Of a stretch of 48,685 nt of DNA, positions 8,283 through 15,709 are shown one piece after another; the first letter of the stretch is position 1; each line of letters starts with the position of its first letter. The notes beneath the pieces were generated by a model. It saw nothing but the letters and a program-made list of their open reading frames with translations, was not told the origin of the DNA and searched no databases. The position numbers and the translations under genes were made by a program. Source of the DNA: Thermoleophilia bacterium UBA2241 (lineage in GTDB: Bacteria > Actinomycetota > Thermoleophilia > UBA2241); NCBI GenBank assembly GCA_002347645.1, contig DDYF01000060.1, positions 128,703 through 177,387 of the forward strand, in the 5' to 3' direction.

Positions 8283-9233
8283 TCAACCCTGGATCTTCCA
8301 GTACTTCTCGATCTTCTCCGGACTGAGCTCGACGATGAACCCGCGCAGCAGGCCCTCGCCATACTCGGAGCCGGGGTTGATGCACACCGTGTCGCCGATG
8401 AACGTGAAGCCGCTCGACTCGTGGATATGGCCGTGCAGGCCGAGCATGGGCTGGTGCTTCTCGATGACGTCGCGCACCGCCTGCGAGCCGACGTGCACCA
8501 TCTCGACGCCGCCCGCGCCCGAGGCGACCTTGAGGTCCTTACCGAGCTGCGGCGCCAGGTCGATGTCGGTGTCCTTGGGCGGGCAGTGGATGTTCCAGAC
8601 GGAGTTGCGGACGTCTTCCTTGAGCCACGAGATCTTCTCGTCGAGCATCTTCCGCATGCCCTCTTCGTCAGTCTCGCGCGGCGTGTCCCACGGCGTCGGC
8701 GTGACGTACTCGTGGCTGAGCAGCTCGTGGCCCTCCAGCTTGAGGATCTTGTCCGTGGGGTAGTGGATGTTGCGGTCGGCGTACTCCTTGATCGCCTCGT
8801 CCAGCTCGAGAGGATCGTCGTTGCCGGGCATGACGATCGACATGATCTTCGCGGTGTCGATCTTCTCGACCAGCAGTTCGAGCCAGTGCCGCATGCGGCC
8901 GACGACCGCTTCCTTCATGATGGCGTCGACCTTCTCGGGGTGTTTCTTGAGGTCCTCGAGGCCGTTCTTGTCGACGCGGCAGGAGTAGACGCCGCCGTTG
9001 GCGAGCTTGGTCTCCCAGTCGACGATCTCTTCCTCGGTCTTCAGCTTGACCTCGCGGCCGAAGTAGCCCGACTTGGAGTAGCCCTTGCCGTAGTCGATGA
9101 TGGGGACGAGGGCCTTGCCGGCGAGGTCGCCGCACAGCATCAGGCAGTCGCACTCATAGATGTTGATGGCCGTGATCCACTTGCGCCACACGGTCTCCGC
9201 CCCATGCACGTCGACGGAGTAGAAGATCCTCAT
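8283..9233 (-). CDS. Calcineurin-like metallophosphoesterase
   Basis: 316-aa soluble dinuclear-metal phosphoesterase. The motif set is in order: DVH near the N-terminus, CGDLAG, PGNDD, NIHCPP and GHIH, giving the Asp/His/Asn ligands of the calcineurin-like fold. NPGSEYGEG closes the domain. It is larger than MJ0936/YfcE-type enzymes because of a charged insert between CGDLAG and PGNDD (about residues 55-140). Start ATG 9233 follows GGGAG. The substrate is unknown; nucleotide or phospholipid diesters are both possible. The start codon is only 26 bp from a strong hairpin that ends the upstream permease gene. Confidence 0.88.
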   Translation of the reverse strand: MRIFYSVDVHGAETVWRKWITAINIYECDCLMLCGDLAGKALVPIIDYGKGYSKSGYFGREVKLKTEEEIVDWETKLANGGVYSCRVDKNGLEDLKKHPEKVDAIMKEAVVGRMRHWLELLVEKIDTAKIMSIVMPGNDDPLELDEAIKEYADRNIHYPTDKILKLEGHELLSHEYVTPTPWDTPRETDEEGMRKMLDEKISWLKEDVRNSVWNIHCPPKDTDIDLAPQLGKDLKVASGAGGVEMVHVGSQAVRDVIEKHQPMLGLHGHIHESSGFTFIGDTVCINPGSEYGEGLLRGFIVELSPEKIEKYWKIQG

Positions 9234-9258
9234 GGGCACGCTCCCTTCGTGAGACACC

Positions 9259-9293
9259 AAGGGCTCCCCTCCCCGTAAGAGAGGGGAGCCCTT
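9259..9293 (-). terminator. Terminator-like hairpin between APC permease and metallophosphoesterase
   Basis: Perfect 13-bp stem (9259-9271 with 9281-9293, AAGGGCTCCCCTC paired with its complement) and 9-nt loop, just after the permease stop at 9304. Only a short T/G-rich stretch follows on the minus strand. It leaves too little room for a separate promoter before the metallophosphoesterase, so it may act as an attenuator or read-through point. Confidence 0.75.
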
Positions 9294-9303
9294 CCCGGCT
9301 TGA

Positions 9304-10908
9304 TCAGGACGGAGGGATCTCCGTGAAGATCTTGGTCGGGTCGATTCCTTCCTTGCGGTTCTTATTGTACATGAAGGCCACGAGGATGAAGCCGACGGCC
9401 AGCATGATCGCGGTCACCATGTAGCTCCAGAACACCATGTACTGGCCGACCATGCTGAACATGAACCAGCCGACGAGGAAGCACGCCACGCCGATGATGG
9501 TGATCACCGGCACGCCGCCGATCGTCTGCTGGAAGGTCGACTTCTCGTACAGGTCCGGGCGCATGTACGGCAGGAAGATCGCCGCCAGGCCCATCGGCCA
9601 GATGAAGAACAGCGCGCCGAAGTCCATGAGGGCGAGCGTCTCGACCGCCCAGTTGGCGCCGATCGAATCGCCGTAGGCCATGATCACGCCGAGCAGCGCG
9701 AAGATGGCGAGGAAGTGGTTGGCGTTGGTCGGGTTGCCCGCGCCGCCCACCTTGGCGAGCGCCAGCGGGAGCTGACGGTCGAACGCCATCGAGAAGATCC
9801 CGCGCACGCCGGCGAGCCAGATCAGCAGGCTGGTGGTGATGAACCACATCCAGTAGCAGACGCCCAGCAAGATGGCCAGGATCGCGCTGCCGCCGTTGAT
9901 GCCGGCGTAGAACGGCATCGTCGGCTGCGGCGGCACCTTACCAATGGCCGTCTCGAGGGCCGCGTAGGTCGTGTCGTCCGTGTAGAACAGGTACGAATAG
10001 TCACGGATGAAGTCGCTGCCGAAGGAGAAGCCCGAGGACCAGGCGTTGGTCACGTAGATGGCCCCGACGGCCACGGCGCCGAGGATGAGGCCACGCAGGA
10101 AGCTCGTGCGCGGGGTCTTCACCTCGGAGCCGACGAACGAGGTCACCTCGAGGGCGCTGTAGGCCCAGAGGACGGCCAGCATCACGCCGGTCATGGCGTC
10201 CCAGGCGCTCATCATCGCGTCCTGGACGCCGGCGTCTTCCGCGGCTGCGAGGACCGCGTCGTACGCGCCGGCCCCGTAGATCTCGTTGAACGAGCTCTGG
10301 CCGTCGACTCCAAACAGCAGGACAAAGGCGACGGCGGTGCCGACGAGCGGCGTGTAGATCAGCACGCGCATGACCCACTTAAGCTTGTCGAGGCCCATGA
10401 GTTCGAGAGCCCAGACGCCGACGATGAACACGATCACGACCCAGAACTTGTTGCCGGCGTCGGCGAGCCAGTTCGCCCACTCGGTCCAGCCCTCACTACC
10501 CCGCATCTCGCCGGCCAATTGCAGGGTGCCGGCGATCGGGATGAAGGCCTGGTAGAAGATGAAGCCGGCGGCCAGACCGCAGCCGCCGCCGAGGACGTAG
10601 ATCCAGTTCGGGATGAAGCCGAACATGGGGTGCAGCACGCGGCTCGTCACCACGTACAAGGCGCCCGAACGCGGGAACGAGCTCGAGAACGCGGCGATGA
10701 CGAGGACCGGCGGCAGCCACAGGAAGAAGCCGATGATGAACGCCCACACCATGTTGGCGCCCGGGTAGAGGCCCGGCATCTTCACGGCGTAGTAGGTCAT
10801 GCCGCCCGCCGCGGGGCCGGCGATCGTGAAGAGGAGCACGTCCCACCAGCTCATCTCCCGAACGAGGCCCGACGCTTTGCGTGCAAAAACGATCGTTTCC
10901 TCAGCCAT
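9304..10908 (-). CDS. APC superfamily amino-acid permease
   Basis: 534-aa integral membrane protein with about 12 helices. The N-terminal signature is of APC transporters: SWWDVLLFTIAGPAAGGMTYY, with helix 1 broken at GPAAGG. SALEVTSFVGSEVKTPRTSF, the helix-6 region, is the usual glutamate-bearing family motif. An extended polar loop (about residues 195-230 and again 290-320) makes it longer than the usual 450-480 aa. Substrate cannot be told from sequence. GGGGGAATTGT precedes the ATG. Transcribed away from the sdh operon across a 465-bp gap. Confidence 0.88.
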   Translation of the reverse strand: MAEETIVFARKASGLVREMSWWDVLLFTIAGPAAGGMTYYAVKMPGLYPGANMVWAFIIGFFLWLPPVLVIAAFSSSFPRSGALYVVTSRVLHPMFGFIPNWIYVLGGGCGLAAGFIFYQAFIPIAGTLQLAGEMRGSEGWTEWANWLADAGNKFWVVIVFIVGVWALELMGLDKLKWVMRVLIYTPLVGTAVAFVLLFGVDGQSSFNEIYGAGAYDAVLAAAEDAGVQDAMMSAWDAMTGVMLAVLWAYSALEVTSFVGSEVKTPRTSFLRGLILGAVAVGAIYVTNAWSSGFSFGSDFIRDYSYLFYTDDTTYAALETAIGKVPPQPTMPFYAGINGGSAILAILLGVCYWMWFITTSLLIWLAGVRGIFSMAFDRQLPLALAKVGGAGNPTNANHFLAIFALLGVIMAYGDSIGANWAVETLALMDFGALFFIWPMGLAAIFLPYMRPDLYEKSTFQQTIGGVPVITIIGVACFLVGWFMFSMVGQYMVFWSYMVTAIMLAVGFILVAFMYNKNRKEGIDPTKIFTEIPPS

Positions 10909-11373
10909 ACAATTCCCCCTGAACTCCTTGGCCTGCGGGCGCCGGCTGACGCGTGTGAACGCGAGCGCCGCGCAGCTTCATGCAGAAGACCCCTGGTTCG
11001 TCCTTGCCGGCCACCTCCTTCTTCACTGGGCCTCGGCCCTGCGGATCGTGCCGCCGGCCGCGCACACATGCATTGTTAACTTACGCCCATGCAGGGTGCG
11101 CGTCCATGCCTTCTTCGGTGTGCCTCGGGGGCACCGTTCCCTTCGCCTCTCACTATTCGTGCCGCAGGCTGGAACGCCTTGCTCGCCCCGCCACCCCTGC
11201 GGCGGCCCGAAGGGCCTCCGGGCGACCTCTGCGACCCTCGCCGCTCTTGCCTCGCCGAGCGTGCCCCGCGTACGATGACCGGCGAGTCCCGAAGAGTGCC
11301 GGACCCGGCCGCCCGCGGCGCGACCCGCGTGCGGGTGCGCCGTACCGAGCGCCCCTGAGAAGAGGGAGGAACC
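10909..11373. other. 465-bp divergent intergenic region (APC permease / sdh)
   Basis: No convincing gene. It contains a short AT-richer island near 11065-11085 (TTGTTAACTTA) and, on the plus strand, TTGCCT (11247-11252) and TACGAT (11271-11276) 18 bp apart. These could be the sdhC promoter and would give a leader of about 90 nt. Confidence 0.4.
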
Positions 11374-11757
11374 GTGAGCGCCAAGGACCGCGAGACGGCC
11401 AACGTGGGCTCCGGCCTGTGGAAGGGTCTGGGCATGTGGGCCTGGCTGCTGTTCCGCATCAGCGGCCTGATCCTGGTCGGCTACCTGTTCGTCCACGTCT
11501 GGGTCATCTCGCAGGGGCGGGCGGGCGTCGACGAGCTGAACGACCTCTTCGACCTCTTTCACCACCCCGTCCTGGTCTTCTTCGAGCTGATGCTCGTCGC
11601 CGCCGTGCTGTACCACGCGCTCAACGGCGTGCGCATCGTCCTCATGGACCTGGGCGTCGGCATTCGGCAGCACAAGACGGTCTTCTGGGCGGTCATGGTC
11701 GTCGCCGCGGCGACCCTGGCGGTGTTCGCCTGGCAGGCCTTGCCCTCGATCTTCTAG
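11374..11757 (+). CDS. sdhC: Succinate dehydrogenase/fumarate reductase cytochrome b subunit
   Basis: 127-aa membrane anchor with three helices, initiating at GTG after GGGAGGAACC. It carries the sdhC-type segments WLLFRISGLILVGYLFVHVW and LYHALNGVRIVLMDLG, whose histidines (FVH, YHA) are probable heme b ligands. First gene of sdhCDAB. It ends in TAG, followed five codons later in frame by TGA, so any amber read-through would add only a few residues. Confidence 0.9.
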   Translation: MSAKDRETANVGSGLWKGLGMWAWLLFRISGLILVGYLFVHVWVISQGRAGVDELNDLFDLFHHPVLVFFELMLVAAVLYHALNGVRIVLMDLGVGIRQHKTVFWAVMVVAAATLAVFAWQALPSIF

Positions 11758-11771
11758 CGGGAGGCGGCGTG

Positions 11772-12131
11772 ATGAGAGCTGAAGTCCTCGCGCGCGAGCA
11801 GGGGGGCATGTGGCCCTGGCTCGGCCAGCGCGTCACGGCGGTCCTAGTGCTGGTGACCATCATGGTCCACCTCGTCCTGACACACCTGTTCGCCAGCGTC
11901 CCGTTGACCTTCGACGACATCGGCGACCGGCTGGCGTCGGGCGCCGTCCTCGTCAACGACGTCGTCCTGCTGCTCGCCGTGCTCTTTCACGGGCTGAACG
12001 GCGTGCGCATGGTGCTGCTCGACTGGGGCCTGAGCGGCGGCGGCCGCCGGGTCCTCGATATCGTGCTCTGGGCGGTCGGGGTGGCCGCCGCGGCCTACGG
12101 CATCTGGGCCCTCTGGGTCTGGGTGAGCTGA
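11772..12131 (+). CDS. sdhD: Succinate dehydrogenase/fumarate reductase membrane anchor
   Basis: 119-aa, three-helix anchor starting at ATG with GGGAGG upstream. It repeats the SdhC pattern: HLVLTHLF in helix 1 and LFHGLNGVRMVLLDWG in helix 2. SdhC and SdhD therefore look like paralogues that each offer histidines for heme and quinone binding. Gap to sdhC is 14 bp; sdhA starts 4 bp after its stop. Confidence 0.88.
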   Translation: MRAEVLAREQGGMWPWLGQRVTAVLVLVTIMVHLVLTHLFASVPLTFDDIGDRLASGAVLVNDVVLLLAVLFHGLNGVRMVLLDWGLSGGGRRVLDIVLWAVGVAAAAYGIWALWVWVS

Positions 12132-12135
12132 GGGG

Positions 12136-13851
12136 GTGGCCGACGTGATCTCCCATCAGCTCATCGTCGTCGGCGGCGGGCTCGCCGGCCTGCGCGCCGC
12201 CATCGAGGCCAAGGACGCCGGGGTGGACGTGGCCATCATCAGCCAGGTGCACCCCGGGCGCAGCCACTCCGGCGCCGCGCAGGGCGGCGTCAACGCCGCC
12301 CTCGCCAACCACCCGGACGCCTCGGACGACAGTCCCCAGAAGCACGCCTTCGACACGGTGAAGGGCTCGGACTACCTCGCCGACCAGCCGCACGCGCTGC
12401 AGATGACGACCGACGCCGTGCCGGCCATCTACGAGCTCGAGCACATGGGCTGCCCCTTCAGCCGCTTCGACGACGGGCGCATCGCGCAGCGCCCGTTCGG
12501 CGGCGCAGGCTACCCGCGCACCTGCTACGGCGCCGACAAGACCGGCCACTACATGCTCCACGTGCTGGTGGAACAGGCGTACAAGCGCGCGATCGCGATG
12601 TACGTCGAGTGGTTCGTCTGCCGGCTGATCGTGGAGGACGGCGCCTGCCGGGGCGTCGTCGCCTACAACATGACGAAGGGCGGCTTCGAGGAGTTCCGCG
12701 GCGAGGCGGTCATCATGGCCACCGGCGGGGCGGGACGCACCTACTCGAACACGAGCAACGCCGTCATCAGCACCGGGGGCGGCGCGGCGATGGCCTATCA
12801 CGCGGGCGTCCCGCTCAAGGACATGGAGTTCGTCCAGTTCCACCCGACGACGCTCTTCACGACGCACATCCTCATGACCGAGGGCTGCCGCGGCGAGGGG
12901 GGGTACCTCCTCAACAAGGACGGCGAGCGCTTCATGGCCAAGTACGCGCCCAAGGCCATGGAGCTCGCGCCGCGCGACATCACCTCGCGCTCGATCCAGA
13001 CCGAGATCAACGAGGGGCGCGGCATCGACGGCAAGAGCTACGTCTACCTCGACCTGCGTCACCTCGGGGCCGAGAAGCTCGCCGAGCGCCTGCCGGGGAC
13101 GCGCGACCTGGCCATCCACTTCGAGGGCGTCGACCCCGTGTACGAGCCGATCCCGATCCAGCCCGGTCAGCACTACTCCATGGGCGGTATCGACACCGAT
13201 GTGGACGGCCGTACCGTCATGCCCGGCCTGCTGGCTGCCGGCGAGTGCGCCTGCGTGAGCGTGCACGGCGCCAACCGGCTCGGCGGCAACTCGCTGCTCG
13301 AGACGGTCGTGTTCGGGCGCCGGGCCGGCGCCGCGGCGGCGCGCGACATCCTCGGCCGCGAGCGCGGCGCCGCGGCGCCACAGGGCGACGGCGCCGCCGC
13401 GGCGGCCGTCGAGGCGCAGGTCGCCGAGCTCGCCGGGCGCGAGGGCAGCGAGGACGCCTACGCGGTGCGCCAGGAGATGACCGAGGTCATGCGCATCCAC
13501 TTCGGCATCTACCGCGACGAAGCGGCGATGAAGACCGGCGTCGACGCGCTGCTCGCTCTCAAGACGCGTCTTAAGAAGGCCAAGCTGCGCCACACGGGGC
13601 GCGTCTGGAACATCGACATGATCCGCACGATGGAGCTCGAGGGCATGCTCGACGTCGCGCTGGCCACGGCGAGCGGCGCGCTGGTGCGCACCGAGTCGCG
13701 CGGCTCCCACGCGCGCACCGACTACGAGACGCGCGACGACGAACGCTGGCTCAAGCACACGCTCGCCTTCTACCAGGGCGACGACCCGCCGCGGCTCGAC
13801 TACAAGGCGGTCACGATGGGCCTGTTCGAGCCGCAGGAGAGGAAGTACTGA
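12136..13851 (+). CDS. sdhA: Succinate dehydrogenase/fumarate reductase flavoprotein
   Basis: 571-aa flavoprotein that interconverts succinate and fumarate. The dinucleotide site VVGGGLAGLRAA is at residues 10-21. RSHSGAAQGG holds the histidine for covalent FAD, EFVQFHPTT and TEGCRGEGGYL line the dicarboxylate site, and HGANRLGGNSLLE binds FAD. A C-terminal helical domain (about 420-571) completes the family fold. The start is GTG. Last base of its TGA overlaps the ATG of sdhB. The direction of reaction in the cell cannot be told from sequence. Confidence 0.97.
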   Translation: MADVISHQLIVVGGGLAGLRAAIEAKDAGVDVAIISQVHPGRSHSGAAQGGVNAALANHPDASDDSPQKHAFDTVKGSDYLADQPHALQMTTDAVPAIYELEHMGCPFSRFDDGRIAQRPFGGAGYPRTCYGADKTGHYMLHVLVEQAYKRAIAMYVEWFVCRLIVEDGACRGVVAYNMTKGGFEEFRGEAVIMATGGAGRTYSNTSNAVISTGGGAAMAYHAGVPLKDMEFVQFHPTTLFTTHILMTEGCRGEGGYLLNKDGERFMAKYAPKAMELAPRDITSRSIQTEINEGRGIDGKSYVYLDLRHLGAEKLAERLPGTRDLAIHFEGVDPVYEPIPIQPGQHYSMGGIDTDVDGRTVMPGLLAAGECACVSVHGANRLGGNSLLETVVFGRRAGAAAARDILGRERGAAAPQGDGAAAAAVEAQVAELAGREGSEDAYAVRQEMTEVMRIHFGIYRDEAAMKTGVDALLALKTRLKKAKLRHTGRVWNIDMIRTMELEGMLDVALATASGALVRTESRGSHARTDYETRDDERWLKHTLAFYQGDDPPRLDYKAVTMGLFEPQERKY

Positions 13852-14570
13852 TGAGCGACATCACCTTCCACGTCAAGCGCTTCGACCCCGCCGTCGACAA
13901 GGCGCCCTACTACCAGGACTTCGTCGTCCCGGTGGAGGGCAGCATGACCGTCCTCGAGGCGCTCTTCGACATCCAGGAGAAGCAGGACGGCTCGCTGGCC
14001 TTCCGCTACTGCTGCCGCTCGTCGATCTGCGGGTCGTGCGCGATGTACATCAACGGGCGGTACCGGCTCGCGTGCCAGACGAACGTCGCCCACATGGGCG
14101 TCCCGCGCGTCACCGTCGAGCCGCTGCCCCACGTGCCGCTGGTGCGCGACCTCGTCTGGGACATGGAGGACTTCTTCGTCAAGTACGAGGCCATCAAGCC
14201 GTGGCTCATCCGCAACTCGGCCCTGCCGGACACCGAGATCACGCAGTCGCCGGCCGAGCGTCTCAAGCTGAACATGCCGATCGACTGCATCCTCTGCGCG
14301 GCGTGCTACAGCTCGTGCCCCTCGGTGTGGACCGAGGAGAACTACCTCGGGCCGGCGGCGCTGCTCAAGGCGTACCGCTTCGAGGTCGACTCGCGCGACG
14401 AGGCGGGCAGGGAGCGGATGCCGAGCTGGGACAACGAGCGCGGCGTGTACCGGTGCCACACCATCGCCAACTGCTCGGAGGCCTGCCCGAAGGAGCTGAA
14501 CCCGACCGAGGGCATCCAGTGGCTCAAGGGGTCGGCGGTCAGGCGCAGGCTGCTGGGGCGCAAGAAGTGA
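13851..14570 (+). CDS. sdhB: Succinate dehydrogenase/fumarate reductase iron-sulfur subunit
   Basis: 239-aa electron-transfer subunit with three cluster sites: CCRSSICGSC plus a downstream Cys for [2Fe-2S], CILCAACYSSCP for [4Fe-4S], and CHTIANCSEACPKELNP for the third cluster. The spacing agrees with SdhB/FrdB. It ends the sdhCDAB operon; a convergent tetR gene ends 23 bp further on. Confidence 0.96.
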   Translation: MSDITFHVKRFDPAVDKAPYYQDFVVPVEGSMTVLEALFDIQEKQDGSLAFRYCCRSSICGSCAMYINGRYRLACQTNVAHMGVPRVTVEPLPHVPLVRDLVWDMEDFFVKYEAIKPWLIRNSALPDTEITQSPAERLKLNMPIDCILCAACYSSCPSVWTEENYLGPAALLKAYRFEVDSRDEAGRERMPSWDNERGVYRCHTIANCSEACPKELNPTEGIQWLKGSAVRRRLLGRKK

Positions 14571-14592
14571 ACTGAGGCCGGCGGCGGGCGCG

Positions 14593-15303
14593 CTACGTTG
14601 CGGCGCCCGCCGCCGCCTCGTCTGCCGTGGCGCCCTCCACCTGCGCCGGGGCGTCGCCCGCGGTCGCCTCGCAGACGGCCACGCCCATCTCGTCCAGCGT
14701 GCGCCGCACGATCCGCTCGTAGAGCTCGAACACCGGCCCGAGGTCGAAGGCCGGGTCCGAGACGTGCTGCATCGCGAGGCCGTCGCAGATCGCCACCGTG
14801 AGCGACGTCAGCACCTCGACCTGCGCCCGGACCTCGTCGTCGGCACCGGGCGCGAGTGCCACGGCGTCGAGCTCGCGGTACCAGCGGTAGAGCTCGGCCA
14901 TCCGGGGCCAGAGCCTCGCGTCGCGGATGACGTTGGGGAAGAGGTCGAAGAAGAGGCGATGGCCGGCGACGTTGGTCGTCGTGCGCCGGTGCATGTCCAT
15001 CACGACCGAGATCCTGTCGTCGCCGGCTTGGGTCAGGTCCTTGAGCAGGCGCACGTTCTCGTCGTGGACGACGAGGTCGGTGAGCGCGGTGATCAGGCCG
15101 GCCTTGTTGCCGAAGTGGTAGCGGATCGAGGCCTTGTTCTCGCCCGCCTCGGTCGCGATCGCCTCGAGGCTGAGGCCGGCGAATCCGTCGCGGGCGAGGA
15201 CGCGGCGCGCCGCTGCAAGGATCCGGCGCGCCGTCGGCGACAGCTCCTTCGCCGGGTCCTGCGTGACCAACTCGTCGCCGCGCGTCCTGATGGTGTCGGG
15301 CAT
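14593..15303 (-). CDS. TetR family transcriptional regulator divergent from mttBC
   Basis: 236-aa one-component regulator. An N-terminal TetR helix-turn-helix lies at about residues 25-75 (ARRILAAARRVLARDGFAGLSLEAIA then ENKASIRYHFGNKAGLI, core RYHFGNK). A helical ligand-binding domain and a low-complexity Ala/Glu tail follow. Start ATG 15303 is chosen for its GGGAG box. A perfect palindrome lies 72 bp before the start codon, in the region shared with mttB, so it probably controls itself and the methyltransferase genes. The ligand is unknown; a methylated amine would fit (inference). It ends in TAG. Confidence 0.88.
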   Translation of the reverse strand: MPDTIRTRGDELVTQDPAKELSPTARRILAAARRVLARDGFAGLSLEAIATEAGENKASIRYHFGNKAGLITALTDLVVHDENVRLLKDLTQAGDDRISVVMDMHRRTTTNVAGHRLFFDLFPNVIRDARLWPRMAELYRWYRELDAVALAPGADDEVRAQVEVLTSLTVAICDGLAMQHVSDPAFDLGPVFELYERIVRRTLDEMGVAVCEATAGDAPAQVEGATADEAAAGAAT

Positions 15304-15374
15304 CGGATCTCCCGCCGTCGCTGGTCGCGGAGCCTCCGTTGACACTCCTGCCCGCGACTGTAGAATCATGAGCG

Positions 15375-15396
15375 TAGTTATCCATTCGGATAACTA
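15375..15396. promoter_or_regulatory. Perfect palindromic operator, probable TetR binding site
   Basis: Half-sites TAGTTATCC (15375-15383) and GGATAACTA (15388-15396) are exact inverted repeats around the 4-nt spacer ATTC. The AT-rich 22-bp palindrome stands out from its GC-rich surroundings and has the size of a TetR-dimer operator. It sits between divergent tetR and mttB. Confidence 0.72.
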
Positions 15397-15527
15397 ACAG
15401 ATGATGCCGCGCGCCGCAAGGGGCGGCCACGACGACCGGGATGGACGTACGTCGCCGGCAGACTCGACATGAACGAGACCGACACCGGCGACCCGCCCGT
15501 CAGGCAGGGTCCGCGCGTCCACCCTGT

Positions 15528-15695
15528 GTGGGTAGCATCAGCACGCTGCAGTCGATCTGCCCGGACGGGTCCGGGGCGCTGGAGGCGAAGTCCCACATCG
15601 CCGAGGTGCTCGACATCCCGATCGACGGCGCCGGCTGCATGAACGAGCGGGTGTGCGGGGGCGCTGCGCGCCCCCGAACGGCCGCCGCCGGCTGA
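15528..15695 (+). other. Possible small or broken ORF in the mttB leader
   Basis: From GTG 15528 a 55-codon frame runs to TGA 15695 (…ALEAKSHIAEVLDIPIDGAG…). Its first 40 or so codons nearly all end in G or C, as real genes here do. A similar coding-like stretch in another frame starts at ATG 15469 and fades near 15525, so a frameshifted gene fragment is possible. A 9-bp hairpin (15656-15664 with 15668-15676, 3-nt loop) lies at its end, 33 bp before mttB. I recognise no family. Confidence 0.25.
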
Positions 15696-15709
15696 CGGGA
15701 GGTGAGAGC

